The translations under genes were made by a program, and so were the position numbers. The notes beneath the pieces are model-generated. The model saw nothing but the letters and a program-made list of their open reading frames with translations. It was not told where the DNA came from and ran no database searches. A stretch of 64,000 bases of DNA, from NCBI RefSeq assembly GCF_007655135.1, contig NC_045129.1, positions 31,001,122-31,065,121 on the forward strand. Reading direction: 5' to 3'. The stretch comes from Punica granatum. Lineage: Eukaryota > Streptophyta > Magnoliopsida > Myrtales > Lythraceae. Positions 11,636-25,011 of the stretch are shown here, piece by piece. Positions within the stretch are counted from its first letter, which is position 1. Every line of letters starts with the position of its first letter.

Positions 11636-12800
11636 GGATGCGTCTTAATCGGGTGGAAGAGCGGGGTGGAGCCCGTGGAGGGAGCCGACAAGGTTCGGAA
11701 AGTACAGAATCAAGACTCCACTGTCTTGTCACGTAACGACTTAACCCACTACTTAATCCCCGCCCATACCCTGTCTGTCCTTTCCAGCATACCTTCGCAG
11801 TCCTTGCCCGCATCTGAAATTTCTATAGTATTCCCTTTCATTTTCTTTTCATCTCTTTTTCGTATTTTCACCTAGCTTTTTCTAATTTATTGTGCTCGGG
11901 GACCGATTCAGGAATTTAGTTCAGAAGCATGGAAACCGAGAAGAGTTGGAGGATGAAAGCGAAATCATAAAGTCGAGTGTTAACGAGTAAGATAATTTCG
12001 TGAAATAATAAAGGGACAAACTCGACGTAATGTATAGATTTTTCTAACTTCCTAGGGTGCGCGACTGCCTCCGCCTTAAAATCCATCCCTACTTGTGCTG
12101 TTGCTGGAGTTGGCAACAGATTGGTGCAATGAAAGTCAAGATTATATGATCATCGAATGTGTGCAATTATCAATTCATCGCCAAGTCCTCTTGTCATTAC
12201 TGGTATATTCTCCTCGAGCTTGATATCTTCAGATATCCCGACTTTGTCTTGAGACATCGATTGGCATGCGATGTACGTATATGTACGTATGTATGAATGA
12301 TCGAATAGTCATTCTTATCTGTTCAACATGAGAGAGGGTAAGCAAAAAGATCTCCTTGAACCAATCCAAACATAGACTAGGCCACATTTCCTGCCCCACC
12401 AAATATATATAAAATATGTTATTTGACATGTCAAAGGAAAATTAGATCTTATTATTACAACTTGTAAAAGATATTTTAAAGAGAACGCGATATCCTTTTA
12501 AAAAATATGATTCATAAATAATCACATTGATTCGAAATAAATTATCAGTAACAATTTCAGAATACTTTTTTGAATCTTACCATTTGCCGAGAAAAAAATG
12601 ACATATACATCAGCTGGAAGATGGGACTTTTCTATTGAAACAACATCTAACCTTTTGCGGCTCCAAATTGATGCTACTTGGTGCCGGCAGAACATGCTAC
12701 CCGCGCTGTGTGTGGACCATTTCTCCAATCTGAAATATAGCCATCAAATGACGTTGCCCTATATCATTGCTACTTTCTCCGGTTCCCACTTAAATATGCG
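11636..12800. other. intergenic, nothing recognised
   Basis: No convincing coding region, RNA gene or repeat was found. The open frames of 60-84 codons have no recognisable content. Confidence 0.5.
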
Positions 12801-12808
12801 GCACATGC

Positions 12809-12841
12809 ATGCGTGCATCATGCGGCGCATGATGCACGCAT
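12809..12841. repeat. perfect inverted repeat (15-bp arms, 3-base loop)
   Basis: ATGCGTGCATCATGC is followed by GGC and its exact reverse complement. A short direct repeat, CGGTAACGTGA, follows at 12842 and again about 30 bases later. No gene is adjacent that would make this a terminator or operator. Confidence 0.85.
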
Positions 12842-12910
12842 CGGTAACGTGAGAGTTGAGCCTTATATCGGTAACGTGAAAATTTCATAAAGTCGTTCAA
12901 CCAGTTTTAA

Positions 12911-13420
12911 TCGAGAGATTGGTCGTAAATTATGGCATGTGACTTCCTCAAGGGCCCGAAATATCTCGTTCTAGCTAGGCAAATGTTAAAGGGACCCACA
13001 GCAACTTAAAGATGCCCATGTCATTGACCTTTTTCACTTTTTCTTTTCCAGCTCAGCTCAAGCCTAACGTGGACATAAAATCGAGAGATTGGTCGTACAT
13101 TATGGCAGACTTCCTCAAGGGCCCGAAATATCTCGTTCTAGCTAGGCAAATGTTAAAGGGACCCACAACAACTTAAAGATGCCCATGTCATTGACCTTTT
13201 TCACTTTTTTCTTTTCCAGCTCAGCTCAAGCCTAACGTGGACATAAAATCGAGAGATTGGTCGTACATTATGGCAGGCGACTTCCTCAAGGGCCCGAAAT
13301 ATCTCGTTCTAGCTAGGCAAATGTTAAAGGGACCCACAGCAACTTAAAGATGCCCATGTCATTGACCTTTTTCACTTTTTTCTTTTCCAGCTCAGCTCAA
13401 GCCTAACGTGGACATAAAAC
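12911..13420. repeat. tandem triplication of a ~170-bp unit
   Basis: Three near-identical units at 12911-13080, 13081-13248 and 13249-13420. Each begins with TCGAGAGATTGGTCGTA and ends with CCTAACGTGGACATAAAA. They differ by a few substitutions and 1-3 base indels, which indicates recent tandem duplication. Each unit contains a pyrimidine tract ending in CTTTTCCAG, resembling a splice acceptor. No open frame spans the units. Confidence 0.9.
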
Positions 13421-13846
13421 AGTAGTACATGTTTTGCCTACTTTTTCCTGCCCAACTATAAGGAAGCGATTTCATGTGACAAAATTGAATTATGGGGCGG
13501 GTCCCGCTCAAGACAACCTCTTTTTTTTTTTTTTTTTTTTTTTTCGGCATGAAGACATCCTCTAACGTGAAGAAAATATCACTGAAAATTGAATAGAGGG
13601 GTAAACCCGGTGAAGTTGACAGGATTGAGGAGACAACCAACCTTCCCAACGGAACGTTACAGCTAGTCTTCTTAATCTCACGAATCACATCAATCAGACT
13701 TTGACCGTGTTCTTGAATGGTACAGTTCTAATCTTATCATTAGCAATATTTGTTGTACCATACCAACACAATGATATGAAGTATCTATCCACACTAAACA
13801 TGCATGTTTGTTTGAAATTAGAACTAAGGTTGCATTTGATTGCAAC
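13421..13846. other. intergenic with a T-homopolymer
   Basis: It holds a run of more than 30 T near 13513-13544 and ordinary AT-rich sequence. Nothing else was recognised. Confidence 0.5.
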
Positions 13847-14040
13847 CAGGGGCGGAGCCAAGATTTTTATCCAGAGGGGCAAACTTATACTTTTGGGACA
13901 AAATTTAAAAATTTCAAAGTTCAGGAGGGCAAAATACTATTTTTACATAAAAAAAACTCATACTTTTGGGGTAAAATTTTAAAATTTCAAAGTTCAGGGG
14001 GGACAATTGCCCCCCCGCTCTTTCATTGGCTCCGCCCCTG
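13847..14040. mobile_element. hAT-type MITE with 8-bp target duplication
   Basis: The ends CAGGGGCGGAGCCA and TGGCTCCGCCCCTG are perfect 14-bp inverted repeats. They are flanked by ATTGCAAC on both sides (13839-13846 and 14041-14048), an 8-bp target duplication as expected for hAT. The 194-bp interior holds two copies of a motif around ACTTTTGGG and AAATTTCAAAGTTCAGG. It has no coding capacity. Its near-perfect ends suggest a fairly recent insertion. Confidence 0.88.
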
Positions 14041-14230
14041 ATTGCAACTTAATTAAATAAATACTTAAAAGTTAGTTACAAGTTAGTTCTATGGAAAAAT
14101 GTATAGGAAATAAATAGAAAAATGAAAGAAATGAAAGCAGTATAGAGCAGTGCCGCACGCTCTCGTATGACGACCAAGAAGTCACAAGTTCAATCCTCAT
14201 ATTGGTTGCATGTGCTTTTTTATTAGATAT

Positions 14231-14557
14231 GGTCTTGTTTGGCAAATAATTTTTTTTAACTCTACTCCACATTAACTACACTTATCTTCAATTCAACAAC
14301 ATAATAATTATTTTTTCCTTTTCTTATTTTTTTATCTTAACTACCATTCAATTTATTTTTAATACTAAATTCTTTCAACTATTCATACATTTTTTACAAT
14401 TTAACAATATAATCATTACTTTCTCTCAACTATTCATTACTTTTTTCCACTTTTTTTCATAATTCAATAACACAATCATTACAACCCCAAATAAATATAA
14501 TTATTTGGAGTTAGAACGAAGTGGATTCTTAACTCCACTCCATTCCCAAACAAAGCC
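14231..14557. mobile_element. MITE with GGYYTTGTTTGG ends
   Basis: GGTCTTGTTTGG on the left is the near reverse complement of CCAAACAAAGCC on the right. Just inside, ACTCTACTCC and the right-hand AACTCCACTCC lie in the same sense near the two ends. The AT-rich interior has no coding capacity. The ends resemble Tourist-like MITEs, but I could not find a clean TTA/TAA target duplication. Confidence 0.45.
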
Positions 14558-14579
14558 TTAGAATTTTCATTTCTTGCAC

Positions 14580-14705
14580 TAGGTCTCTGGGTCTCCCATG
14601 TAATCGAAAAAAGAGAAAAATGAAAGATAATGATTTAATATACTTAATCATTGAGTCAAAAACCACTTAATGAGTAAGAAAAAGATTTAATTTAATGAAA
14701 TAAGT

Positions 14706-14745
<40 letters not shown>

Positions 14746-17700
14746 AACAAAGTTCAAGCCGAATTTTCACGTCGTCACATCATAAAAAATAAAAAAATGG
14801 ACCTCTCTCACTTAGCCATGTCATTATAATACAGTATGGAAATAAATACAGATTGTTTAAAATTTTATTATTTAATTATATAGCAGAATATATAGATTGC
14901 ATACAAAAGGGAAGAAAATATGTATGTAGAATATATAGATATAAATTATATATAGTGGTATATAGCCCACTAAGAACATTAAAATAATTTACTTGGCCAT
15001 ATGCATATATGCCTTCCAAAGTTTACTGGTTATACCATTTACGCTATATCAATATATATTTGCATTCTCATTATCAATGTTGAGAATTTGGAGGAGTATT
15101 ATGTGTGCAAGCGGCATAAGCTAATATGCACAAATAAACAAGCCAAGCAGAACAGAGCAGCAGTAGACAGAAAGAATATAGGAGAAAATCGTCTGTTAAA
15201 GAGCTTCGACCAACACGAGATAAAGCCTCGATCAAGATGTCAAATGAATTTCGATTGAGATGAAATTTTGGTAGCGTCATCATGACTTCTAGGACAAGGT
15301 TCTGAGCAGTCACAATTTTGATTTGAATTTTGTAAATGTTGTTTTGGCTGAGTTTGTAACCGCTTTTTTCGGGTGATGAATTTCGATTTTTGTGATAGAA
15401 GAGAATGTGTCTCTTGAGTTTGGATCCAAGGGTTTGTCGATGAAAAGCTATGCGTAACCGCTATTGTTTTAGCGAAGTTGATTTAGAGTTCGTCCTGTTG
15501 GTTTTTCCCACGTTGCGTTTTTCACATTAAAAATCTCGGTGTTTGTCTATCTTCCTAAGATCATATTTTGATCACACAATGTGGGAAAACTCGCGTATGT
15601 AGTTATTCGGTGATCCTTTCCCAACAAGTTTTATCAAACTCTATGCGAAGGTTCTTCTCTGCATTCCAAGTTTTAAGTAAATTTAAATTTCTTATTGATA
15701 ATATATTTTGTTCAATTAAAATTTCTATGATTGGCTTTATACTGTTTGATAAACAAACTACAGTCAGACCTATACTCTGGGAAGATTGACGGAGTTAGCA
15801 TTATCTTTTTAAAATTCTTTGATTTTTAAGAATATTTTTCTCGACATTAACTTTTTTTCCAATTTATACAGTTTTATGATTTCTTTTAGTTGTGACCGCA
15901 AGATTTATATTTAAATGCAGTGATTTCTCTAGAAAATTCTTAGAATGAAGAAATTTGTGATACAATTTAAGTCACTTCCATCACTCCCTGTTATAAATTT
16001 ATGTTTTTGAACTATTTTAGTGGTCAATAATTCTTTTGCTATAAAGTTTATATTCAAAAATGATGTACAGTATAAACTTTGTATTAATCTAACCTAACAT
16101 AATTAATTTTTAATATTATTCTTCCCATTTTCTATAGATTTTTTTTTTTTTTTAATCTTATACTAGGTACTATTTATTAGATAAATCTTCAAATTATTAT
16201 CTTGCAAGATATATTTTATTTTCACTACCGGTTGGTTATACATGGAAATTATATGGTAATTCCATCTATGAGAAATGTACACTTTCTGATCGTTCTGCTC
16301 TCGTCATATAATATCTTAAATAGTATGTATTCCTTTAATATCGAGGAAAGATATTTCATGTATATATGACTTAAATGTTTTTCTATGTGTCTGTTAATGA
16401 ATATTTATAAAATAAACTTTCTATCTTTGGATGAAAGATCAGTAGTCCTCCAATAAACTCATTTAATTTTCAAGTGAAATAATTTCTAAATCCATAATTT
16501 TTTTGAAAAATTCATAACATATTTAATTTAAAATATTAATTTCTATCAAAAGTTATTAATTATTCATGAGCAATGCGTGGGTTTTCATCTAATTTTTACT
16601 TATTGGCGCTCTATTCCTCATAAAATATATTTTCATCATTATCATTTATTCTCTCTTCTGTACATTTCTTTTCTTAACTAATTAAGCTCTTAACTTGTCA
16701 AATACCACATAAGTATATATTTAAATTTTAAGCATTCAATTTGACATCCACAACTGCCCAGACGAGGCTCCCAATGACCCTTGAGACTATTAGAGGCCTC
16801 GTCTAAGGCGATGGCGGCCAAAATCTGAGCCTCCACCGCCCTCTCAACCCAGTCATTTGTTCCCGTCTCTCTGCACGCCCATCTCCCCCGCAAGTTATTG
16901 AAAATGCATGATTTGATGATCGGTTAAGTCATTAAAAAAAAAGAGTTTTGTTTTATTGAATCACTAAGTGCATTTTTACTTAACTTATTAAATTAAGTCA
17001 ATCTTTTGTGCTACAAAAATAAATTAAATCCAACTAAATGCTGAAAAATTATATTTTCAGTATAACTAAAAAATTAATTTTAGCACTTCTCTGGAATAAA
17101 AAAACAGATGCTAAGCCTTAAGTGTATAATTTGAATGAGGTGTCTACTAAGGCATAAAATATATAAAGCAGTTTAAAACTTTGTAGCATTATTTTTAGGT
17201 AGAGAGATCAATAAGAAATGATTGTTCAGACGATATTTGGCCCCGGCATGTTCTCTCTTAAATGAGAGCAATTGGATCTTCTTGGGTCTATTTCTTTCGT
17301 CCTATTGGAGACTTTGCTGCTCCACTGAGTAGTTCGAATAGTAAGAAGAGTAGCATCGGTTGAATTAATTGATTAATTAATTAATCATCAGTAAAGAAAA
17401 TTAAAATTGGGCTATATTGGAATGGCGTCCGGTATGTTCTTTAAATAACTTTGGTATTTGGTGATATGCACACATCATATACAATGTTAAGATTCCATAA
17501 CAAAATCAATTGAACTAAGAATATGATTAATAAAAAATATTATAATTCAAACAAGTGAATTGCTTAAGCTGTTAGCTTTAACATTATTCTTTACTACGTA
17601 TAAGTACATTTTTTTTAAATAACAGTCACGCACCGAGATTGAACATACACAAATAATACTAATAGGTTAGTAATTATGGTAGTGTCCATTTATGGGTCTA

Positions 17701-17925
17701 AAAACGAAGTAGGAGGTAAAGAACAGTATGATTGGGGGTCTCCAATCATCAACTCTTTTTATTTCCCCATGCAAGTAACGAGGATTTTATCGTTATTTAG
17801 GGGAAAAAAAAAGGTAGAGGATACTCAACAATAAATTACAAAGAAAACATAGAAAGGATTCTTTAAAGTAAACTACAACAGAAAAAACAAACTGAAAAAC
17901 ATATAAATATTTACATGATAGCTTA
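14580..17925. other. intergenic, TA microsatellite, no gene seen
   Basis: AT-rich sequence with a (TA)n run at about 14706-14742. A 67-codon minus-strand frame at 16690-16893 covers an unusually GC-rich patch (16745-16890), but I recognise nothing in it. Confidence 0.5.
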
Positions 17926-17929
17926 ATTT

Positions 17930-18082
17930 TTCGTTATTTAATGTGCACTACCTAATATTTAAAAATTCAATAGTCAAGTGAACTTACTAAAGAGTCATTC
18001 ACAGAATTCGAACTCGAAACTTTATTTGAAAGGAAGAAATGGTGAACCTTTCAAATCAACCCACAGTGAAAGCTAGTGTTTA
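17930..18082 (-). mobile_element. SINE family A, copy 1
   Basis: On the minus strand the head carries an A-box-like stretch near TGTGGGTTGATTTGAAAGG and a B-box-like AGTTCGAATT. The body matches the copy at 31984-32172, including the GTGCAC and AAAATTCA stretches. It is diverged and has lost most of its tail. Confidence 0.5.
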
Positions 18083-18089
18083 ATTTGAA

Positions 18090-18735
18090 CCTCCCACTAT
18101 ATAATGCTACAAGCTCCCTAGTGAAAGTTATATATGAAAAATATTATGATCTGTTAATTCAAAGTATATTCTCAGCTTCCAACGTAAGTGACACTGGGAA
18201 ATGAATATTCCTATTAGATAAAAAATGGAAGGGAAACTTGTTGAAAATAAAAATGACTTCCATAGCTTCACTAATTTCTAGGTGGGAAAAAAGAAAATAA
18301 ATAAGGGAAGAATTGGAAGCAACAAAATATCTTTTGTTAGGTAATTTGCTACTTCATGCACATGCATGCATGCATGTCTTTATGGCAAGCCTAATCCATG
18401 TCTTCATGAGAAGTGTCGTCTCATTAAACAAGAGCTATACATCAATGCAACAGTCCTCAATAATGCTATTGAACGCAACCAGAGTGCATTATTAAAAAGT
18501 TTTAGATTATTCCAAAAAAAAAAGAAAAGAAAAATGGTGTTAGATTAAATAAAGACTCGAACAAACGTTGGAGTTTACTAAGATTGACTGTATGGTATTC
18601 ACTAGGATTGAGAAATTAGACCCGTTTAAAAGCATCAAAACAGTCAGGTTACGTAACATTTTCAACGTATGAAGCCCTTCAGGACTCTATAGTTGGCTGA
18701 TCTAAGCATTAAACAACTGGCAAGATTGGCAAGAT
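18090..18735. other. intergenic, nothing recognised
   Basis: No feature could be supported here; two 60-codon frames overlap a simple-sequence stretch (CATGCATGCATGCATG, about 18360). Confidence 0.4.
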
Positions 18736-18739
18736 TTGC

Positions 18740-18862
18740 ATTCTTGCTTACATCACCTAATAATAAACTCATAAACTCGTCAACCGGGCTTGAACTGAAT
18801 TAGTCGGGACCTATTAAACTTTCGAAAATCATGGTACACACAGAAAAAAAAAACCCATAAAC
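18740..18862 (+). mobile_element. SINE family A, copy 2 (3' part)
   Basis: GGGCTTGAACTGAATTAGTC and the following bases match the 3' bodies of the copies at 61275-61402 and, in reverse, 31984-32172. It ends in a run of A at about 18845, as expected for a retroposed SINE. Confidence 0.5.
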
Positions 18863-18869
18863 TCATGGA

Positions 18870-20040
18870 CTAACTAGTGAATATATTTTTCACACACATA
18901 ACAATGCCGCTAGTTGTCGATCTTTATAATTTCGTAATAAATAACATATAATTTTCATGTGATCTATTTGAAGATTCCGTACTCATCAATGTTTAATTAC
19001 CCAGAGAAATGGGTTCTTTCCGGCTAGGTAGATGAGTTTTGAGTGATAGCGCAAAACTGATAGAAAAATCAGCAATGCCAGCATATATATATATATGTAT
19101 ACATAAATATATATGTATATGTATATATTGTTGGCACGCCATCATATGAGATATCACAATCAGTGATACGGCCACCGGCGATGAGGGTATAGTGGTAGGC
19201 ACTAATACCAGTAGTTTGCTCCCCCTAGAAGGGAACTCGTGAATGGACCACCTTTAAGCAGCTTTAGAATTAGATGTGAAACTATATAATATACACACAT
19301 ATACATATGCATATACATATACATATATAACGCGAAAAACGATCAGCTACTGACCATATATTACTGGAAATGACTAATAGCTAGAAAGGAGAAGATGTGT
19401 TCGTTTAGTGCATGCAGGTGCTGCAGAACCAAAATATTTTGCGCTCAATTCTCATAGATCGAATTAAGAAAGCTTAATGCAATAACACTATTCGTCCTTG
19501 ATCGGATAATCCGTACCTCTTTATTTCCGTCCCCGAATCTCATACTAAATGCATCAAGCTCTACAAACGAAAATTACCTGATAAGGGAAGAAATTAAAAT
19601 AACTTGAAATGGAAACTAATCTGGATCAATCCGCTTGGCAGCATGGGACGAGATGCATGTAGACTCTCACATGTTGCCACACTTTTTACACCTCTTCGTG
19701 TAAAATTATAGGAGAAGTTAATCTTGCAATTTTGGAAGATGATATATTAAAAGTTATTTCATTCCAAATAAAAGCGCTTTCAAAGACTCAAATTTATAAT
19801 ATCTTCCTTATGGGATTTGAAACTGCTTACCATTCGATTAATATTTTATCAATTAAATTTTATATATTTTCAAAGTGGAACAGACAATAAATACTGTGTG
19901 AATATTACTTGCATGCTTGAAAGAGTAGCGCGCAATCAAATATAGTAAAAACCCGAGCTCATAATAGTCTTAAAAGATTGCACTTATAGACATCTTGATT
20001 GAATGTTACTCATCTATGATATATAAGTAACATTTGCTGG
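18870..20040. other. intergenic, nothing recognised
   Basis: AT-rich sequence with short TA/CATATA runs at about 19083-19130 and 19290-19330. No gene is visible on either strand. Confidence 0.45.
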
Positions 20041-20046
20041 AAAAAG

Positions 20047-20170
20047 AGGGTGCAACATCATGGCACACTGTCTCGTCTTGTGATTAGGAGGTTTCGGATT
20101 CAATTTTCATAGTGAAATTATCTACACCTGTTTATTATCTATTTTCTATTTTCTATTTGATAAAAAAAGG
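20047..20170 (+). mobile_element. SINE-like repeat family B, copy 1
   Basis: A tRNA-like head (CTGTCTCGTCTTGTGATTAG, then a B-box-like GGATTCAATTTTC) and the tail AATTATCTACACCTGTTTATT are shared with 23577-23690. Strongly diverged, so the assignment is tentative. Confidence 0.35.
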
Positions 20171-20174
20171 TATA

Positions 20175-20790
20175 TCACTCTTTGAATTTCATATTTTTAG
20201 ATTTTGTAAGGAGGCGTGCTTCATATGATGTCTATGCCATACATGCTTCTAATATCTCCACCACACGATCTACAGCTTCCATCTGCGCCTCTCATTGCAT
20301 CTGACATCAGTCGTCCGATCAAAAAAAGTTGGCGTTGCGTGGACGTCCACGTCGCCCACCTCGGATCAAGTGTTGTCCATTCATGATGAACAATGTTTCG
20401 TACAAATTTACTGATATAATTAGATACGTTTGATTCTCACGAATTTACTGTCACTCGGATTTGTAACAAGTTTAACTCGAGGATGGTGTTCAGGCAATGC
20501 CGGGGCATGGACTATCTCTTGGTCGATCTCACAATCCTGGGAATGGAAAGATCAGCGCTGAATCGCTGACCATAACAAATTTCAGATGCGTAGTATTCAA
20601 TCTTATTCTCTGGCATGGAAATGGACCTCTTAAAAGTACTTCTTTATCACCTTAAATATCTAATCTATCATTGGCAATAGGCTCTTTAAACTGGTCAACT
20701 CAGTCAAGAACATGTACTGTTTTGGCAATTAATTCGTTGTCGAAATAAACATTGTATAGTTTCAATCAAAATATGATAGAGAAGAATCAC

Positions 20791-20835
<45 letters not shown>

Positions 20836-23570
20836 AAGAGGAACCACTTAGTAGTAAATGGTCAGTGTGTCAAACAGCTATAAGAATGAAATGAGCCCGG
20901 CGAATATGCTTCGAGGTGTAAGAATTTTCTAAGTTTCTATGTTGTAAGTACGTGAAAAATGTCAAAAAATATACGTACGCATATTTTATTTATAAAGATC
21001 TAAGGAATATATATTTGTTAATTATTTTGTTGTGTTTTATATACATATTTTTCTAATTCAAAGTGAACCTTACGTTTTTTATCATTAGAGTATTCTATCT
21101 ATTTAATGGTTGTGTGAATGTCATTCTGCCTAAATATGTATTTACTGGAATTACTTATATAAGAGGTACATGGAATTACGCCCACATAATGGGGTAGGAC
21201 ATCTTCACGAGAAAAGTGAAAGAATAAAAATCAAACTTTGACAAAAGTCCATGATTGAAAGAATTTGATACATTAGTAGATCAATTTGAATTATTCATAA
21301 CCCATTGAATTACTGAATACTATGCCAAATCAACACCATCTGCAAAATAGGAATGTTAACTACTCTAAGGTCTACGTATGACTCGTCGATACAGATTTAG
21401 ATTTTAAGAGAAAGCATTATGTGATTGAAAAATTCGGGTAAATATCAATCCTACTCCCTAAACTTTTCCTTCTTGCTAATTGTCACTCCTCAAACTTTCA
21501 AGAGTAAAATCTCACTATCTGAACTATTGCAAATGGAATTGTTACTCCCCATATGGTCAAAGGTCCAACGATGCCTTCGCAAAGACCCAAGATATCCCTT
21601 CTTACTTTCTATTTTTTAAAACAAAAGCACAACACAATTTTAAGTATATATCATTTTTATGTGCTGTTAAAAATAACATGTTTTAATATTTCAAATGTAA
21701 CAAACAAAAAATTGCCAAAAAAATGATAAAGTTAGATATTTTTGCTTGAAAGTATTTTGTTGACCGATTACATTTAATTATAAACAATATGTGCTTGGTT
21801 GGATGTTTTTACTGACATTTTTGGGAACCTTAGGAGCCATTGATATATTGCCCTTATAAATGTTACCTCTACTTTTTAACCAAGTAAGATTATTCATTTA
21901 GCCGGAGGTCTTTCTTTCTAGACACACCGATTCTTCTAAGACCTTTGGCCAAAAAAATGATTCTTACAAGACCTGTTCATCAATTTAATATTTCAATATA
22001 AACTATAAAATAAAATTATATAAATGCAAAGTTGCAAAATGAGCAAAATCTTTTTACATAAATTATATTTGTTGCTACTACAAAATTGTGTTTACTCCTC
22101 GTCCTTGATATCTTCGCATCTTGCTATAGAATATGGAAAAAGAAGAATAATATCAACAAAAATAAAACATAAAGTCATTTTAGAATAGGAACAACTAAAT
22201 TAATGATGGAAAATACTATTAGAAATAAAAGGAAGATACTTTTAAGATTGGAAAATAATATACATAAAGGATAGTAGCCACGATCTTGATGTGTTTACTA
22301 AGTTGGGACGGAAAACTTTCATGAACAAAGCAAAAATGAAAAAAAATTACAAAAACACAAAAACGAATAAAAAGAAGAACACAGGAGAAAAAAAATCGAC
22401 GTATTCACAGGTATTTGCGCTTGTGTATTTTGATAAGGAAGGTGAAGAGGGGTTCGACCAGGAAAAAAGGTAATGCATAGATTTACTTTCCAATTTCATA
22501 AATTAAATAATCCATTTAAGTTTTAATTTTATATTACCTAATAAATCAAATAGATAGGCGGATGAAATTTCTTTCTTTTATTCCTTAAAAATTATATGAA
22601 ATAAATGATATGATAAATTAAATTATTAAAATAACATAAAACTAAGACAGATTGCTAGAGTATGAAAAGCTTCCATGCTCTGCCTCACAACAATCAAAAG
22701 AATACAAGTCTACTGAGGAAGGTGACGAGGGGTTTCGAGCATAAAAAAGAGAAAAAAAAAAGTGATGGGGCAATTTTTTTCTTTTTTATAAATTAAATAA
22801 TTCATTAGTTTTTCACTTGAAATTGCCTAAAAAACCGATATGCGTATATGGATAAATTTCTTTCTTTTACTTTTTGACTCATTAAAAATTTACTTATATA
22901 TATAATATAATAAATCAAGTTATTAAAAAACGACAACAATGTCGTACCCAAAAAAATAACATAACACTAAGAAAGATTGTAAGAATATGAACAATTTCCA
23001 TACTCTCCCTTAGAATGTTCAAAAGGATGCAAGTTCATAGTATTTATTTATGTCGATTTCTGTAGATTTATATAGATATGGCTTCAATTAATCAATGTGA
23101 ATATATATATATATATATAAATAGTTGCTTATATTTACATAAACAGAGATAAATTTGCCTGCATGTATATATTTCCTAACATATCAGAAAACTATGTTTA
23201 ATATTGGAAACGATGGGTAGCTTTCACCAAATCAAACGTTATTGTTGGAAATCAGAATCAGATGTGCCGACTAACGCCAGGCAACATATGCAAGTTTAGT
23301 CGAAAGAATAACGCATATGCTCATAGCTTTGGTTACATACGATACAGATAGAAACAAATGAAAGGGTACCAAAGGATGTCCTCCTCCGTAAAATTGGACA
23401 GAACAATTTGGTTATGTTTGTTATGAGATTTGGTGCCTTCTCCCAACATACATTCCACAGTATCAGTCTTAATTTACCATCTGAGGTGTATACATATAAA
23501 TTCATCAGTCTCTTCTATCAGTTGCAAGACATTAATTGTATGTTCAGACCTGCAGAGTAAAATCCAAATG
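20175..23570. other. intergenic, microsatellite, no gene seen
   Basis: Contains (TA)n at about 20795-20830 and (AT)n at about 23099-23119. The pair 22440-22900 holds two loosely similar AT-rich stretches (GGTGAAGAGGGGTTCGA at 22441 and GGTGACGAGGGGTTTCGA at 22720), which points to an old duplication. No coding region is supported. Confidence 0.45.
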
Positions 23571-23576
23571 AATGAG

Positions 23577-23690
23577 GCGTAGAGTTGCCACGCATGCTCT
23601 CGTCTTATAATTAAAATGTTTCAGGTTTGATACCCAGTGAGATTATCTATATTCCTTTATTAATTATTAGTATTTCAATTTCATTGTACT
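23577..23690 (+). mobile_element. SINE-like repeat family B, copy 2
   Basis: CATGCTCTCGTCTTATAATT, then CAGGTTTGATACCCAGTGAG (a B-box-like element) and ATTATCTATATTCCTTTATT, parallel the copy at 20047-20170. Confidence 0.35.
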
Positions 23691-25000
23691 AGCCTCTAAT
23701 TGGATCTATGTCCAAAGGATCACATCTACTAGGAAAAAATATTTTGTTTAAGTTCGACTTGTAGTGACATATGAAATAGGGGACGGTATAAATTTAACAA
23801 CACTCTTTTCCCCGGATATGGGCCTCCCTTATAATTGAAAAAAAAAATCCAAATGAATTGAGACATCAAAAGTTAAAGGAAGCTTCCAGATTGCAAGAGG
23901 TGTGAAAATTGAAATTCATAATACGGAAAAATATTATATTCATTATTTCTTTTTTTTTTCTTTTATTTGCTTTGAAGGCTTGGAAGGCAAGAAGTGACTA
24001 GCACCAAAGGGACGTATCATAGTTAGATGAGAGTTGCGGGAGCATTCTCCCACATGCAACGGTCTCCCCCAACAATTAAATCCTCCCGCATAGTACAGCC
24101 GGACAAGAAACTATTAGATGATTTCATTATTAGATGATTTGGGATCACGTCTAAAAGTTTATGATAGATAAATATAATCGCAGTCAAGGATCTTATCGAG
24201 AGTGAAAAGAGATATCGATTCCGTGCCAATCAAACAAAATGAAATAAAAAAGTTAATATGGAATTTGAGTCTTACTACCTAGCACAATACAAACTTTTGT
24301 AATAGATAGGAGCCCAATAACCCGTAAACAGAAGATTTGACATAGTTTAGAAGCCCGCCTTGTTATCAGTAAGTCTGAGTGTAGAAGAGAAAATAGAACT
24401 CGTGGTTACAAGTTCAAACTGCATCTACCTACAAAAAAGTTCAAACTGCGGAAGGCGATACCCAAATCGTGGTCTTGCAAAAATCCGAGAAAGCGGAAAA
24501 AGAAGTTTGTCTTGAGGTAATGTTATTGAGAACGGGTGATTAAGCACACGTGGTATATGTAGGTAAGCGAAATAGATAACACGTTGCCATGTGACAACCG
24601 ACATTGAGAGTGAAAAGATATATTTATCCCACACTGGCCAAACAAAAAAATAAATAAATGGTTTATGTGGAGTTTGGGTCTCATCGTTTAAGAGTCCCCA
24701 ACCTCTTGATGACCTACATTTTACATACCTGCATAATATATTACATCCTTTTATAAATATGGTATTATATCAGTATAATCAGTATTTTGTGTGTATATAT
24801 ACACACAACTTGTAAGTGATATATATGTATTTCTTGTGTAACGAAAAAGGTGTGACGTGTGCATGAAATTAACTGGTGTCCGTGCGATAATCTCTATATG
24901 AATAGTATGACGACAATGCCGTCCTGTTCACCACATTTTCCTCTATTTATCATCCGTTCGTCAATTATGCTTATTGACCCTTCCGATCTTATCTTTTCCT
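23691..25000. other. intergenic and SAUR upstream region
   Basis: Two loosely similar direct stretches begin GAGAGTGAAAAGA at about 24198 and 24605 and run about 85 bases. No gene is seen. The last few hundred bases should hold the promoter of the downstream SAUR gene; I did not find a convincing auxin-response element. Confidence 0.4.
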
Positions 25001-25011
25001 CTTCAACACTC

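Noticed and set aside
13392..13688. 98-codon minus-strand frame
   Set aside because: It reads through a poly-T tract giving a lysine run; artefact of the homopolymer.
16690..16893. 67-codon minus-strand frame in a GC-rich patch
   Set aside because: No domain, start context or homologue recognised; composition alone is not enough.
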